A DNA stretch of 64,000 bases, from the NCBI RefSeq assembly GCF_023073415.1, contig NZ_JADPJL010000001.1:124001-188000 (forward strand), written 5' to 3'. The translations under genes were made by a program, and so were the position numbers. This document shows, in pieces, positions 17,727 to 29,579 of this stretch. A model generated the notes under the pieces. It saw only the letters and a program-made list of their open reading frames with translations. It ran no database searches and had not been told where the DNA came from. Numbering within the stretch: position 1 is the stretch's first letter; each line of letters begins with the position of its first letter. The stretch comes from Bradyrhizobium sp. 190. Lineage in GTDB: Bacteria > Pseudomonadota > Alphaproteobacteria > Rhizobiales > Xanthobacteraceae.

Positions 17727-19238
17727 TTACTGGACGACCAGCGCGGCTGCCTTCACGGCAGTCACGGCGGCATTGTAATTGTTGACGAGTTGCTGAACCG
17801 AGGCGGCCGACATATCGAGCACCGGCTTCGGATAGACGCCGAACAGGATGGTGAGAAACACCAGTGGGAACAGCGTCAGGCTCTCGCGGAACGTCAGGTC
17901 CTTGATGCTGGCGAGCGACGGCTTGGTCAGCGCGCCGAACACCACCTTGCGATAGAGCCACAGCGCATAGCCGGCCGACAGGATCACGCCGAGGGTTGCA
18001 AAGGTCGCGGTCGGGATCGAGACCTTGAAGGTGCCGAGCAGCGTCATGAATTCACCGACGAAGCCGCTAGTGCCGGGCAGACCGACATTGGCCATGGTGA
18101 AGACCATGAACACCAGGGCGTAGAGCGGCATCCGGTTTACCAGGCCGCCATAGGCCGCGATCTCGCGGGTATGCATGCGGTCGTAGACGATGCCGACGCA
18201 CAGGAACAGCGCGCCGGAGACGATCCCGTGCGACACCATCTGGAATACGCCGCCGGCCACGCCCTGCGTGGTGCCGGCGAAGATGCCCATGGTGACGAAG
18301 CCCATGTGCGCCACCGACGAATAGGCGATCAGCTTCTTGATGTCTTCCTGCATCAAGGCCACCAGCGAGGTGTAAACGATGGCGATCACCGACAGCGTGA
18401 AGATGATCCAGGCGAAATCATGCGACGCCAGCGGGAACATCGGCAGCGAGAAGCGCAGGAAGCCGTAGCCGCCCATCTTCAACAGGATCGCTGCCAGGAT
18501 CACCGAGCCTGCCGTCGGCGCCTCGACGTGCGCATCGGGAAGCCAGGTGTGTACCGGCCACATCGGCATCTTCACGGCGAAGGAGGCAAAGAACGCCAGC
18601 CACGCCCAGGTCTGCAAGCTGCGCGGCACCGCGGTCTGCATCAGCGTCGGGATGTCGGTGGTGCCGGCGTTCCAGTACAGCGCCATGATGGCGAGCAACA
18701 TCAGCACCGAGCCGAGCAGCGTGTAGAGGAAGAACTTGAACGACGCGTAGACCCGGCGCGGGCCGCCCCAGACGCCGATGATCAGGAACATCGGGATCAG
18801 GCCGCCCTCGAAGAACAGGTAGAACAGCACGAGGTCGAGCGCGGAGAAGGTGCCGACCATCAGCGTTTCCAAGAGCAGGAACGCCATCATGTATTCGCGC
18901 ACCCGCATCGTGATCGATTTCCAGCTCGCGATGATGCAGAACGGCATCAGGGCAGTGGTCAGGATCACGAATGGCAGCGAAATGCCGTCGACACCCATGT
19001 GATAGGTGATGCCGCTGGCGAGCCAGTTCGCCTTTTCGATGAACTGGAAATCCGGATTGGCCGCATCGAAGCGCCAGACCAGGATCAGCGACACCGCAAA
19101 GGTGACCAGCGTGGTCCACAGCGCGATCCAGCGCGCATTACGGCGCGCGGCCTCGTCGTCGCCGCGGGTGAGATAGATCGCCAGCGCGCCGATGACCGGC
19201 AGAAACGTGACGACCGAAAGGATGGGCCAGGTTGTCAT
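17727..19238 (-). CDS. nuoM: NADH-quinone oxidoreductase subunit M
   Basis: Start at ATG 19238 ([19 protein letters not shown]), 503 residues; the longer frame runs into nuoL and is rejected. An antiporter-like subunit with the conserved [20 protein letters not shown] motif and the [14 protein letters not shown] helices. It pumps protons in the membrane arm of complex I. The nuoL stop and nuoM start share one base (TAATG). Confidence 0.96.
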   Translation of the reverse strand: MTTWPILSVVTFLPVIGALAIYLTRGDDEAARRNARWIALWTTLVTFAVSLILVWRFDAANPDFQFIEKANWLASGITYHMGVDGISLPFVILTTALMPFCIIASWKSITMRVREYMMAFLLLETLMVGTFSALDLVLFYLFFEGGLIPMFLIIGVWGGPRRVYASFKFFLYTLLGSVLMLLAIMALYWNAGTTDIPTLMQTAVPRSLQTWAWLAFFASFAVKMPMWPVHTWLPDAHVEAPTAGSVILAAILLKMGGYGFLRFSLPMFPLASHDFAWIIFTLSVIAIVYTSLVALMQEDIKKLIAYSSVAHMGFVTMGIFAGTTQGVAGGVFQMVSHGIVSGALFLCVGIVYDRMHTREIAAYGGLVNRMPLYALVFMVFTMANVGLPGTSGFVGEFMTLLGTFKVSIPTATFATLGVILSAGYALWLYRKVVFGALTKPSLASIKDLTFRESLTLFPLVFLTILFGVYPKPVLDMSAASVQQLVNNYNAAVTAVKAAALVVQ

Positions 19239-21313
19239 TACTGGCCTCCCAAGCCGAACATGAACCAGGTGATCAGCCCCGCGACCCCGATCAGCATCGC
19301 AAAGGCATAGTGATAGAGGTAGCCGGTCTGGATCTTCACCACATTGCGGGTGACATCGAGCACGCGCGCCGAAACACCATCCGGGCCGAAGCCGTCGATG
19401 ACCAAGCCGTCGCCCTTCTTCCACAGGAAGCGGCCGAGCCACTTCGCCGGACGAACGAAGATGAAGTCATAGAGCTCGTCGAAATACCATTTGTTGAGCA
19501 GGAACTGGTAGAGCATCTGGTGCTGGTTGGCGAGCTCGACCGGCAGATACGGCCGGCGGATGTAGAAGACGTAAGAGATGTAAAGGCCAATCGCCATCAT
19601 GACGGTTGGCAGATAGACGATGATCTTCGGAATGTGGTGCATCTCGTCGATGATGTTCGGATGCATCTTCAGCGACTCGCGGAAGAACTCTCCCACACCG
19701 TGGCCGGCAAACAGTTCGTAGAACGGGAAACCGGCCAGGATCGAACCTGCAGCGAGGATGCCGATCGGGATCAGCATCCATAGTGGCGCCTCGTGGGCGG
19801 CCTCGTAATGATGCTGATCATGCGGCTCGCCGTGGAACGTCTTGAAAATCAGGCGCCACGAATAGAACGAGGTCAGTGCCGCCGCGATCACCGTCATCGC
19901 GAAGCCGTAGTATCCGAACGGATTGTGCGCGACATAGGCCGACTCGATGATCGCGTCCTTGGAGAAATAGCCGGCCGTGAGCGGGAAGCCGGTCAGCGCC
20001 AGGGTGCCGATCACCATCACGCTGTAGGTGTAGGGGATCTTGCGCCACAGCCCGCCCATGTTGCGGATGTCCTGCTCGTGATGCATCGCGTAGATCACCG
20101 AGCCGGAGCCCAAGAACAACAGCGCCTTGAAGAAGGCGTGCGTGAACAGATGGAAGATGCCGACCGAATAGGCCCCTGCTCCCATCGCCACGAACATGTA
20201 GCCGAGCTGCGAACAGGTCGAATAGGCGACGATGCGCTTGATGTCGTTCTGGACGAGGCCGACGGTCGCGGCAAAGAACGCGGTGGTGGCGCCGAAGAAC
20301 ATGACGACCGCCTGCGCGTTGGGCGCGAGCTCGAACAGCGGCGACAGCCGCGCCACCATGAACACGCCGGCGGTCACCATGGTCGCCGCGTGGATCAGCG
20401 CCGAGACCGGGGTGGGGCCTTCCATGGCGTCCGGCAACCAGGTGTGCAGCAGGAACTGGGCCGATTTGCCCATCGCGCCCATGAACAGCAGCAGGCAGGT
20501 CAATGTCAGCGCATCGGCATGCCAGCCGAAGAAATTGATGGTCTTGCCCGACAGCCCCGGCGCGCCGGCGAAGATCGTCTCGAAATCGGTGGTATTGAGC
20601 AGCATGTAGATGGCGAAAATGCCGAGCGCGAAGCCGAAATCGCCGACACGGTTGACCACGAAGGCCTTGATCGCCGCCGCGTTCGCCGACGGTTTCTGAT
20701 ACCAGAAGCCGATCAGGAGGTAGCTGGCGAGACCGACGCCCTCCCAGCCGAAGAAGAGCTGGACCAGATTGTCCGCGGTCACCAGCATCAGCATCGCGAA
20801 GGTGAACAGGCTGAGATAGCTGAAGAAGCGCGGCCGGTTCGGATCCTCGTCCATGTAGCCGATGGAATAGAGGTGCACGAGCGAGGAGACGGTGTTCACC
20901 ACGACCAGCATCACGGCGGTCAGCGTGTCGACCCGCAGCGCCCACGCCACCTGCAGATCGCCGGAATTGATCCAGGGAAACAGCGCGATCCTGACGACAT
21001 CACGGTGCAGGAAGCCGATCTCGACCAGCACCACCCAGGAAAGCGCCGCGGAAACGAACAGAAGTCCCGTGGTGATCAGCTCGGCCGCGCGCGACCCCTG
21101 CGCCGGCGGTTCCGAGACGTGGTGGTCGTCGTGGCCGTGATCGCCATGACCATGGTCGTCATGGGCGTCAGCCGCATGGGCGTGATCGCCGTGCCCATGG
21201 TCGTGATGCTCGACCGCATCGCCGCTCGGGTTGCGCGCATGCGCCCCGAAGATCGCGATCAGGCCGGCCAGAATGGCGCCCAGCAGCGGCAGAAAGACGA
21301 TTGCCTGAACCAT
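19238..21313 (-). CDS. nuoL: NADH-quinone oxidoreductase subunit L with a His-rich insertion
   Basis: 691 residues, slightly longer than usual. It has the antiporter-like core ([29 protein letters not shown]) and the long C-terminal lateral helix region. Unusual: between the first and second membrane helices (residues about 30-80, 21225-21075) is a loop packed with His and Asp ([20 protein letters not shown] and more). The core antiporter motifs look intact. It precedes nuoM with a one-base overlap and follows nuoK by 8 bp. Confidence 0.96.
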   Translation of the reverse strand: MVQAIVFLPLLGAILAGLIAIFGAHARNPSGDAVEHHDHGHGDHAHAADAHDDHGHGDHGHDDHHVSEPPAQGSRAAELITTGLLFVSAALSWVVLVEIGFLHRDVVRIALFPWINSGDLQVAWALRVDTLTAVMLVVVNTVSSLVHLYSIGYMDEDPNRPRFFSYLSLFTFAMLMLVTADNLVQLFFGWEGVGLASYLLIGFWYQKPSANAAAIKAFVVNRVGDFGFALGIFAIYMLLNTTDFETIFAGAPGLSGKTINFFGWHADALTLTCLLLFMGAMGKSAQFLLHTWLPDAMEGPTPVSALIHAATMVTAGVFMVARLSPLFELAPNAQAVVMFFGATTAFFAATVGLVQNDIKRIVAYSTCSQLGYMFVAMGAGAYSVGIFHLFTHAFFKALLFLGSGSVIYAMHHEQDIRNMGGLWRKIPYTYSVMVIGTLALTGFPLTAGYFSKDAIIESAYVAHNPFGYYGFAMTVIAAALTSFYSWRLIFKTFHGEPHDQHHYEAAHEAPLWMLIPIGILAAGSILAGFPFYELFAGHGVGEFFRESLKMHPNIIDEMHHIPKIIVYLPTVMMAIGLYISYVFYIRRPYLPVELANQHQMLYQFLLNKWYFDELYDFIFVRPAKWLGRFLWKKGDGLVIDGFGPDGVSARVLDVTRNVVKIQTGYLYHYAFAMLIGVAGLITWFMFGLGGQ

Positions 21314-21321
21314 AGCTGCCC

Positions 21322-21630
21322 TTAGCCCTTCATCAAATTAACGTCTTCAACCGCAATCGAGCCGCGATTTCGGAAATAGACCACGAGTACGGCAAGACCG
21401 ATCGCAGCTTCAGCGGCCGCGACCGTCAGCACGAGCAGCGCGAACACCTGCCCGACGATGTCGCCGAGGAAGGTCGAGAACGCCACCAGGTTGATGTTGA
21501 CGGCGAGCAGGATCAGCTCGATCGACATCAGGATGACGATGATGTTCTTGCGGTTCAGGAAGATGCCGAGAATGCCAAGCGTGAACAGGATGGCGCCGAC
21601 CGCGAGATAGTGCCCCAGACCGATCGTCAT
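21322..21630 (-). CDS. nuoK: NADH-quinone oxidoreductase subunit K
   Basis: Start at ATG 21630 ([16 protein letters not shown]), 102 residues, the family size; it forms an ATGA overlap with the nuoJ stop. Three membrane helices with the two conserved membrane Glu ([15 protein letters not shown] and [11 protein letters not shown]), which take part in proton transfer in complex I. The track start 9 bp further upstream (GEM) is less likely. Confidence 0.96.
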   Translation of the reverse strand: MTIGLGHYLAVGAILFTLGILGIFLNRKNIIVILMSIELILLAVNINLVAFSTFLGDIVGQVFALLVLTVAAAEAAIGLAVLVVYFRNRGSIAVEDVNLMKG

Positions 21631-22265
21631 TTCACCCACTCCGCCGCATCCGCATCCTGCAGCCCCTGTCCAGACGCCACCTGGCGCACGGCCATCGCGA
21701 GCTCCGGCGTCCGCGCGTTCTGCACGTTGATGTCCTGCCGCTTGACCTTCGCCTTGTGGCGCAGCGTCAGCACGATGGCGCCGATCATCGCCACCAGAAG
21801 CACCATGCCGGCGATCTGGAAGTAGTGGATGTACTTCGTATAGAGCACCAGCCCGAGCGCCTCGGTGTTGCTGACATTGGCCGGGATCGCCGCCGTGATC
21901 TGCTTGACGGTGCCGGGATTGATGACCCAGCCGCCGGCGACCAGCAGCAGTTCGACGAGGAAAATCGCGCCGATCACCAGGCCAATTGGCAAATATTCCA
22001 GGAAGCCCTCGCGCAGCTCGACGAAATCGACGTCGAGCATCATGATCACGAACAGGAACAGCACCGCGACGGCGCCGACATAGACGACCACCAGAATCAT
22101 TGCCAGAAATTCGGCGCCCATCAGGATAAACAGGCCGGAAGCGTTGACGAACGCCAGGATCAGGAACAGCACGGAGTGCACGGGATTGCGCGACACAATC
22201 ACCATGACCGCCGACGCCACGCAGACGCCGGCAAAGAGATAGAAGAACAGCGCGGAAACGATCAT
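21627..22265 (-). CDS. nuoJ: NADH-quinone oxidoreductase subunit J
   Basis: 212 residues with five membrane helices. It carries the NuoJ helix with conserved Tyr ([21 protein letters not shown]). It is a membrane-arm subunit between NuoA/H and NuoK. It follows nuoI by 9 bp and overlaps nuoK by four bases, so it is translationally coupled. The C-terminal soluble tail (about 45 residues) is variable in the family. Confidence 0.95.
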   Translation of the reverse strand: MIVSALFFYLFAGVCVASAVMVIVSRNPVHSVLFLILAFVNASGLFILMGAEFLAMILVVVYVGAVAVLFLFVIMMLDVDFVELREGFLEYLPIGLVIGAIFLVELLLVAGGWVINPGTVKQITAAIPANVSNTEALGLVLYTKYIHYFQIAGMVLLVAMIGAIVLTLRHKAKVKRQDINVQNARTPELAMAVRQVASGQGLQDADAAEWVK

Positions 22266-22274
22266 GCCCTCACC

Positions 22275-22769
22275 TCACCGGTACGGCGCGTCGAGTTCGA
22301 TTGCTTTCGCAATCTCGCGCTCCCAGCGGTCGCCATTGGCGAGCAGTTTCGCCTTGTCATAATAGAGTTCCTCGCGGGTCTCGGTCGCGAATTCGAAATT
22401 CGGTCCCTCGACGATGGCATCGACCGGACAGGCTTCCTGGCACAGGCCGCAATAGATGCATTTCACCATGTCGATGTCGTAGCGCACGGTGCGGCGGGTG
22501 CCGTCGTTGCGGCGCGGCCCGGCCTCGATCGTGATCGCCTGCGCCGGGCAGATCGCCTCGCACAGCTTGCAGGCGATGCAGCGCTCCTCGCCGTTCGGAT
22601 AGCGGCGCAGCGCATGCTCGCCGCGGAAGCGCGGGGAGATCGGCCCCTTCTCGAAGGGATAATTCAGCGTCGGCTTCGGCTTGAAGAAATAGCGCATGGC
22701 GAGAAAGAACGCCGATACGAATTCGCTCAGCAGAAGCGCGCGGGCCGTTGCGTTGATGTTGACACTCAT
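22275..22769 (-). CDS. nuoI: NADH-quinone oxidoreductase subunit I
   Basis: Start at ATG 22769 ([17 protein letters not shown]), 164 residues, near the usual 162; the longer frame overlaps nuoH. Two [4Fe-4S] ferredoxin motifs are intact: [16 protein letters not shown] and [16 protein letters not shown]. These are clusters N6a and N6b, which carry electrons toward N2 in NuoB. It follows nuoH by 7 bp. Confidence 0.97.
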   Translation of the reverse strand: MSVNINATARALLLSEFVSAFFLAMRYFFKPKPTLNYPFEKGPISPRFRGEHALRRYPNGEERCIACKLCEAICPAQAITIEAGPRRNDGTRRTVRYDIDMVKCIYCGLCQEACPVDAIVEGPNFEFATETREELYYDKAKLLANGDRWEREIAKAIELDAPYR

Positions 22770-22776
22770 AGCAACC

Positions 22777-23847
22777 TCACTTCGGCGCGAGGCCGGTGAA
22801 TTGCAGCACGCCGGCCACAATCACCACCATCGCCAGCGACAGCGGCAAAAACACCTTCCAGCCGAGCCGCATCAGTTGATCGTAGCGGTAGCGTGGCACG
22901 ATCGCCTTCGCCATCGCGAACATGAAGAACATGAAGAACACCTTCAGCGCGAACCAGATCACGCCGGGGATCCAGTTGAACGGCGGCAGGTCCACCGGCG
23001 GCAGCCAGCCGCCGAGGAACATGATCGTTGCCAACGCGCACATCGTGGTGATCGCGACATATTCGCCGAGCATGAACAGCAGATACGGCGTCGAGCCGTA
23101 TTCGGTCATGAAGCCCGCGACCAACTCGGATTCCGCTTCCACCAGGTCGAACGGCGGGCGGTTGGTTTCGGCCAACGCCGAGACATAGAACACCACGAAC
23201 ATCGGGAACAGCGGCCACACATACCAGTTCAGGATGGTGAGCTGCGGCAGGCCGATCAGGCTGGCGAAGCCGCGGGTGTTCTGCGCTTCCACCACGGCCG
23301 AGAGATTGAGCGAGCCGGCGCACAGCAAAACGGTGATGATGACGAAGCCGATCGAGACTTCGTAGGACACCATCTGCGCCGCGGAGCGAAGCGCGGCCAG
23401 GAACGGATATTTCGAATTCGACGACCAGCCGGCCATGATGACGCCGTAGATCGACAGCGACGAGATCGCGAAGATGTAGAGCACGCCGACATTGATGTCG
23501 GAGATGACCCAGCCGAGATCCATCGGGATCACGGCCCAGGCGGCCAGCGCCAGCACGCAGGACACCAGCGGCGCCAGCAGGAACACGCCCTTGTTGGAGC
23601 CGGAGGGAATGACCGGTTCCTTCAGCACGAACTTCAGAAGGTCCGCGAAGGATTGCAAGAGGCCCCAGGGGCCGACGACGTTGGGGCCGCGGCGGATCTG
23701 CACCGCCGCCCAGATCTTGCGGTCAGCGAGCAGGATGTAGGCGATCGCGACCAGCAGCACGACGAGCAGCAACAGGCTCTGCGCGACCATGACGATCAGC
23801 GGCCAGAGAAAGCCGGTCCAGAACGAGCTTGCGAAGAAATCAGCCAT
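22777..23847 (-). CDS. nuoH: NADH-quinone oxidoreductase subunit H
   Basis: 356 residues with about eight to nine membrane helices. Conserved loops at the quinone site are visible ([20 protein letters not shown] near residues 45-64; [20 protein letters not shown]). This subunit joins the peripheral and membrane arms and forms part of the quinone chamber. It lies 10 bp after nuoG. Start at 23847 fits the family N-terminus. Confidence 0.97.
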   Translation of the reverse strand: MADFFASSFWTGFLWPLIVMVAQSLLLLVVLLVAIAYILLADRKIWAAVQIRRGPNVVGPWGLLQSFADLLKFVLKEPVIPSGSNKGVFLLAPLVSCVLALAAWAVIPMDLGWVISDINVGVLYIFAISSLSIYGVIMAGWSSNSKYPFLAALRSAAQMVSYEVSIGFVIITVLLCAGSLNLSAVVEAQNTRGFASLIGLPQLTILNWYVWPLFPMFVVFYVSALAETNRPPFDLVEAESELVAGFMTEYGSTPYLLFMLGEYVAITTMCALATIMFLGGWLPPVDLPPFNWIPGVIWFALKVFFMFFMFAMAKAIVPRYRYDQLMRLGWKVFLPLSLAMVVIVAGVLQFTGLAPK

Positions 23848-23857
23848 CAGGTCACGC

Positions 23858-25936
23858 TCACTCCGCTGCCGTCAGCATTCGCCCGGACGCCAGCCGGGAA
23901 CATTCCGCCATCACCGCCGAGGCCCGCGCGATCGGGTTGGTCAGATAGAAATCCTCGACCGAACTCTTGAACGGGGTCTTGTCGACCTTGCCGCCCTTCT
24001 TACCCGCCAGCGCCTTGACGTCTTCGGCCTTGCCCGGCTCGATCTGGTCGATCCGCATCAGATGCGGGACGGCCTTGAACAGCGCCTGGCGCAGCGCCCC
24101 GAGGGAATCATAGGGCAGCTTCTTGCCGAGCACATCCGACAACGCACGGACGATCGCCCAGTCCTCGCGCGCCTCGCCCGGCGGGAACGCCGCGCGGCTG
24201 GCGATCTGCACGCGGCCCTCGGTGTTGACATAGAGGCCGGATTTTTCGGTATAGGCCGCGCCCGGCAGGATGACGTCGGCGCGATGCGCGCCGCGGTCGC
24301 CATGGGTGCCAATATACACCACGAACGTGCCATCCGGCACTTTCACTTCATCCGCGCCGAGCAGGAACAGCACGTCGAGCGTGCCGAAGGTCGTCATCTG
24401 CGCCAGGTTGAGGCCGCCTTTGCCGGCCGCAAAGCCGATATCGAGCGCGCCCGCCCGCGAGGCGGTATCCTGCAGCACGGCAAAGCCGTTCCAACCGTCC
24501 TTGAGCGCACCGACGCCGGCCACGACCTTGGCCGCCAGCCCCAGCACCGCCGCGCCGTCATGCCGCGCCAGCGCACCGGCGCCGACCAGCACGATCGGAT
24601 GCTTGGCACCCTTCAGCACCTCGGTGAAGGAATGCTTGCCGCTCGCGAGTTCGCTGAGCGTATCGGTGCCCGCGCCGAGATAGTCGTAATCATAGGTGAG
24701 GTCCGCCTTGGCGCCGATCACGGCGACCTTGAGCTGACCGGTACGCCAGCGCTTGCGGATGCGCGCGTTGAGAACGGCGGCTTCTTTGCGTGGGTTCGCG
24801 CCGATGATCAGAAGCGCGTCGGCCTGCTCGATGCCCGCAATAGTGGGATTGAAAATGTAGGTCGAACGACCGGCGCCGGCGCTGAAGGCGTCGCCCCCCT
24901 GCACCGCTAGATTGGCGGAGCCCCATTTCGCCATCAGTTCCTTCAGCGCAAACATTTCCTCGATCGCCGCGACATCGCCGGCGATCGCACCGATCCGCTT
25001 GCCGTCGGTACGGCTCGTCTTGGCGGCGATGGCTGCAAAGGCTTCCTGCCACGAAGCGGCGCGAAGCTTGCCGTTCTCACGAATATAAGGCCGGTCAAGC
25101 CGCTGCGTGCGCAGGCCGTCGACGACGTGGCGGGTCTTGTCGGAGATCCATTCCTCGTTCACGGCCTCGTTGATGCGCGGCAGGATCCGCATCACCTCAC
25201 GGCCGCGGGTATCGACGCGGATCGCGGAGCCAACACCGTCCATGACGTCGACCGACTGTGTCTTGCCGAGCTCCCACGGGCGCGCCGCGAACGCGTAAGG
25301 TTTTGAGGTCAGCGCGCCCACCGGGCAGATATCGACGAGATTGCCCTGCAGTTCAGAGGTCAGCGCCTGCTCCAGATAGGTCGTGATCTCCATGTCTTCG
25401 CCACGGCCGGTCGCGCCCATCTCCGGGGCGCCGGCGACTTCGGCGGAGAAGCGGACGCAGCGCGTGCACTGGATGCAGCGGTTCATCGAGGTCTTGACCA
25501 GCGCGCCCAGATACTTGTCCTCGACCGCGCGCTTGTTCTCGGCAAAGCGCGAGGTATCGACGCCGTAGCCCATCGCCTGGTCCTGCAGATCGCACTCGCC
25601 GCCCTGGTCGCAGATCGGGCAATCCAGCGGGTGGTTGATCAGCAGGAATTCCATCACGCCTTCGCGCGCCTTCTTGACCATCGGTGAACGCGTCGAGATT
25701 TCCGGCGGCTCGCCCTTGGGGCCCGGCCGGCAATCCCGCACGCCCCAGGCGCAGCTTGCGACCGGCTTCGGGCCGCCCTTCACCTCGACGAGGCACATCC
25801 GGCAATTGCCGGCGATCGACAGCCGCTCGTGGTAGCAGAAGCGCGGAATTTCGGCGCCCGCGGCCTCGCACGCCTGCAGCAGCGTGAACTCCGCAGGCAC
25901 ATCGATCTCTTTGCCGTCGATGATGAGTTTGGTCAT
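23858..25936 (-). CDS. nuoG: NADH-quinone oxidoreductase subunit G
   Basis: 692 residues. N-terminal [2Fe-2S] domain ([19 protein letters not shown] with a later CAWGVRDC), a His-Cys3 cluster ([19 protein letters not shown]), and a [4Fe-4S] motif ([16 protein letters not shown], with CPVGALTSK). A molybdopterin-oxidoreductase-like C-terminal part follows, without evidence of molybdenum use. It conducts electrons within the NADH-oxidising arm. Between nuoG and nuoF is an extra 164-codon gene. Confidence 0.97.
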   Translation of the reverse strand: MTKLIIDGKEIDVPAEFTLLQACEAAGAEIPRFCYHERLSIAGNCRMCLVEVKGGPKPVASCAWGVRDCRPGPKGEPPEISTRSPMVKKAREGVMEFLLINHPLDCPICDQGGECDLQDQAMGYGVDTSRFAENKRAVEDKYLGALVKTSMNRCIQCTRCVRFSAEVAGAPEMGATGRGEDMEITTYLEQALTSELQGNLVDICPVGALTSKPYAFAARPWELGKTQSVDVMDGVGSAIRVDTRGREVMRILPRINEAVNEEWISDKTRHVVDGLRTQRLDRPYIRENGKLRAASWQEAFAAIAAKTSRTDGKRIGAIAGDVAAIEEMFALKELMAKWGSANLAVQGGDAFSAGAGRSTYIFNPTIAGIEQADALLIIGANPRKEAAVLNARIRKRWRTGQLKVAVIGAKADLTYDYDYLGAGTDTLSELASGKHSFTEVLKGAKHPIVLVGAGALARHDGAAVLGLAAKVVAGVGALKDGWNGFAVLQDTASRAGALDIGFAAGKGGLNLAQMTTFGTLDVLFLLGADEVKVPDGTFVVYIGTHGDRGAHRADVILPGAAYTEKSGLYVNTEGRVQIASRAAFPPGEAREDWAIVRALSDVLGKKLPYDSLGALRQALFKAVPHLMRIDQIEPGKAEDVKALAGKKGGKVDKTPFKSSVEDFYLTNPIARASAVMAECSRLASGRMLTAAE

Positions 25937-25943
25937 TGCTGTC

Positions 25944-26438
25944 TCAAGTCTTTCCCAGCTTGCAGTCTGGCGATGTAACGCTGGCGGTCTTCAGCGACGC
26001 CTTGATCCATTGCTGGGTCTCGGCGCCGTAGGTGGCGAGATAGGCCGGCTGAGCCGCGTTCTTCTCGCACAGGAACGGCAGATGCGGCTTCAGGTCGTAA
26101 TCGCAGGACGCCTGCCATTCGCGCTTGTCGGCGAAGGCCGCGATCGTCTCCTCGCAGGCGTAGAGAAAATACGAGACGAAGCTCTCGTACTGCACCTGCT
26201 CCTCGCGGCTGCCGGCCTTGATCGCGTCGTAGTCGGGCTGCGAGAATTTCGGGTTCTGAAACGCCAGTTCCGTGTAGCCCAGGAATGCCTGCCGCGCGCT
26301 GGCGCCGCGGTTGTTGGTGCGGATCTCGTTGATCTGGAACAGGATCGCAACAAAGCCGAGCAGCGCCACGGCCGCCTGCGCCATCTGCGCGAGCGTCCCG
26401 TATCTCTGCCACCAAGAGCTCGGTTGCGACATCGACAT
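25944..26438 (-). CDS. Unknown membrane-anchored protein inside the nuo operon
   Basis: 164 residues, 7 bp upstream of nuoG and 2 bp downstream of nuoF, so fully embedded and almost certainly cotranscribed. One hydrophobic segment near the N-terminus (residues 17-36, AQMAQAAVALLGFVAILFQI), then a soluble helical part with four Cys (CEETIAAF, ASCDYDL, FLCEKN, PDCKLG). I do not recognise the family. It is not a standard complex I subunit; an accessory, assembly or bystander role is possible. Confidence 0.75.
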   Translation of the reverse strand: MSMSQPSSWWQRYGTLAQMAQAAVALLGFVAILFQINEIRTNNRGASARQAFLGYTELAFQNPKFSQPDYDAIKAGSREEQVQYESFVSYFLYACEETIAAFADKREWQASCDYDLKPHLPFLCEKNAAQPAYLATYGAETQQWIKASLKTASVTSPDCKLGKT

Positions 26439-26440
26439 CC

Positions 26441-27766
<1,326 letters not shown>

Positions 27767-27787
27767 GACTTGAAGCTTCCTAGCGGA

Positions 27788-27952
27788 TCAACGATTGGAC
27801 TGCGCGTAAGCGAGACCCGCGGCGCATCCGCCGAAGGTCAGCGCCCACAACAGGCTGGATTCGAGCGTTGCGTTCAGCCCGTAACGCTGCAGGAGAAAAA
27901 TGAACGCCGCCGCCGCGATGGCGTGCATGCCGATATAGCGCCAGTTCTTCAT
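27788..27952 (-). CDS. Small membrane protein between nuoE and nuoF
   Basis: 54 residues from ATG 27952 (MKNWRYIGMHAIAAAAF), with GGGAAGG about eight bases upstream. A longer form starts at ATG 28003, overlapping the nuoE stop (ATGA), and would add 17 residues. Two hydrophobic segments (about 8-22 and 31-48) suggest an inner-membrane hairpin. Not a standard complex I subunit; function unknown. Its position makes it part of the nuo transcript. Confidence 0.6.
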   Translation of the reverse strand: MKNWRYIGMHAIAAAAFIFLLQRYGLNATLESSLLWALTFGGCAAGLAYAQSNR

Positions 27953-27999
27953 CGCGCTGACCCTTCCCTGCCCGATCACGGGCAATGTGCCGTTACGCG

Positions 28000-28611
28000 T
28001 CATGTGGTTTCCTTCAGCGTCGTCGGCCCGCCCACCGGCGCCGAGAACTGACGGTCGATCTGCGGTCCCGGCTTCGGCGGATTGCCTGACGCGAAACCGT
28101 CGAGCACCTTGCCAAAGTTTTCCTTGGTCAGGTCCTCGTAGGTGTCCTTCCAGATCAACACCATCGGCGCGTTCACGCAGGCGCCCAGGCACTCGACCTC
28201 TTCCCAGCTGAAATTGCCGTCCTTCGACAGATGGAAGGGATCGTGATGGATGCGGCTCTGGCACACCTTGATGATGTCCTCGGCGCCGCGCAGGCGGCAC
28301 GGCGTAGTGCCGCAGACCTGCACATGGGCCTTCTTGCCGACCGGCTGAAGCTGGAACATGGTGTAGAAGGTCGCCACTTCCAGCACACGGATGTAGGGCA
28401 TTTCCAGCAGGTCGGCGACGGCGCGGATGGCAGCTTCCGACACCCATCCCTCATGCTGCTCCTGGACGCGCCACAGGATCGCAATCACCGCGGACGCCTG
28501 CCGACCCGGCGGATACTTTTCGATCTGCGCTTTCGCCCAGGCAAGATTCTCTTCCGAGAACGTAAAGCTCGCGGGCTGCAATTCCTTCGGTGCGAGGCGG
28601 CGGACGGACAT
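28000..28611 (-). CDS. nuoE: NADH-quinone oxidoreductase subunit E
   Basis: 203 residues with the thioredoxin-like [2Fe-2S] (N1a) fold: cluster ligands in [14 protein letters not shown] and [11 protein letters not shown]. The C-terminal 40 residues (Pro/Gly rich, [12 protein letters not shown]) extend beyond the core, as in other alphaproteobacteria. It docks with NuoF in the NADH arm. An FkbM methyltransferase gene lies between it and nuoD (12-bp gap). Confidence 0.96.
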   Translation of the reverse strand: MSVRRLAPKELQPASFTFSEENLAWAKAQIEKYPPGRQASAVIAILWRVQEQHEGWVSEAAIRAVADLLEMPYIRVLEVATFYTMFQLQPVGKKAHVQVCGTTPCRLRGAEDIIKVCQSRIHHDPFHLSKDGNFSWEEVECLGACVNAPMVLIWKDTYEDLTKENFGKVLDGFASGNPPKPGPQIDRQFSAPVGGPTTLKETT

Positions 28612-28622
28612 CGTTCAGTCTC

Positions 28623-29579
28623 TCATTGCACGCGGCGCGCGGTCTTCGCATTGAGCGCATCGATCCGGGCGAGCCAGAATGCGCTTGCGGTGCCGAACAC
28701 GTTGTAGCCGACATGGGTTGAAACCTTGATCCGGTCCAGAATCGAAAGGTCGGTCACGGTTTCAAGGCGATTGCTGCGCGGATCGTAGACGATCAGCTTC
28801 AGCGAATGGTCGAGGATGTAGCGCGATACGGTGTGCTGGGGATCGTTGCCGTGTTCCTCACAGAGCAGCACGCTGTCGCCCTGCATCAGCCGCGCGCCGC
28901 CCTTCATGGCCTCGATCTCGACGCCTTCGACGTCGAGCTTGATCAGATATTTGCCGCCGGGCGCGATCTTGCCGTCGTCCAGCAGGTTATCCAGCGCGAT
29001 GACCGGCACCTCCTCACCATCAGACTGGTCCCCGGCGATGCTGAAGGCCTCATGCTTGGTGCCGGACAGCCGTGCGGTGCCGCGTGTCGCGCCGATCGCG
29101 CATTTCATGGCTTCGAAACGATTGCCGTTGATTTTGGCGTTGTTGGCGAGTTTTGGAAAATTCTGTCCCGACGGCTCGATCGCGATAGCCTTGTGCGAAC
29201 CGAACGGCTTGCTCGACACCAGGACCGACCAATAGCCGTAATTGGCGCCGCAATCGAGCAGCGTGTAGTCGACGTCGGCGGAATCGCGGAACAACAGCTC
29301 CAGCTCGTCTTCGTAGCTGTAGCTTCGATTGAGCAGCTTGCTCCAGTAGCCGTCACCATAGGGAAACTCGAAGACGGCGTCAGGATTGAGTTTGACCTGG
29401 ATGCCGCGCTCGGGCAGCGTCGTGCGCAACAGGTTCGCGCATATATTGTAGCCGCGATGCGAAAAATTCGACGCCACCTTCGACCCCATCACCAGCGCAA
29501 CCGCGGCCAAACGCTCCCACGCGTTCGCGCCAACGAGCGCGCCCGAAGCCCGGTCAAACTGGATGGGCGCCTGCGCCAT
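28623..29579 (-). CDS. FkbM-family methyltransferase embedded in the nuo operon
   Basis: Start at ATG 29579 ([16 protein letters not shown]), which overlaps the nuoD stop (TGATG), so translation is coupled; 318 residues. The methyltransferase core is clear: YTLLDCGANYGYWSVLVSS (motif I), AIAIEPSGQNFPKLANNAKI, and LIKLDVEGVEIEAMKGG, the FkbM hallmark. Family members O-methylate sugars, polyketides or lipids; the target here is unknown. It sits between nuoD and nuoE, which are normally adjacent. Whether it acts on complex I or is a bystander cannot be read. Confidence 0.88.
   Translation of the reverse strand: MAQAPIQFDRASGALVGANAWERLAAVALVMGSKVASNFSHRGYNICANLLRTTLPERGIQVKLNPDAVFEFPYGDGYWSKLLNRSYSYEDELELLFRDSADVDYTLLDCGANYGYWSVLVSSKPFGSHKAIAIEPSGQNFPKLANNAKINGNRFEAMKCAIGATRGTARLSGTKHEAFSIAGDQSDGEEVPVIALDNLLDDGKIAPGGKYLIKLDVEGVEIEAMKGGARLMQGDSVLLCEEHGNDPQHTVSRYILDHSLKLIVYDPRSNRLETVTDLSILDRIKVSTHVGYNVFGTASAFWLARIDALNAKTARRVQ

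Noticed and set aside
17715..21325. Two plus-strand frames over 500 codons opposite nuoM and nuoL
   Set aside because: High G+C coding genes commonly leave long open antisense frames; these have Arg/Glu/Gln-rich composition and no motif.
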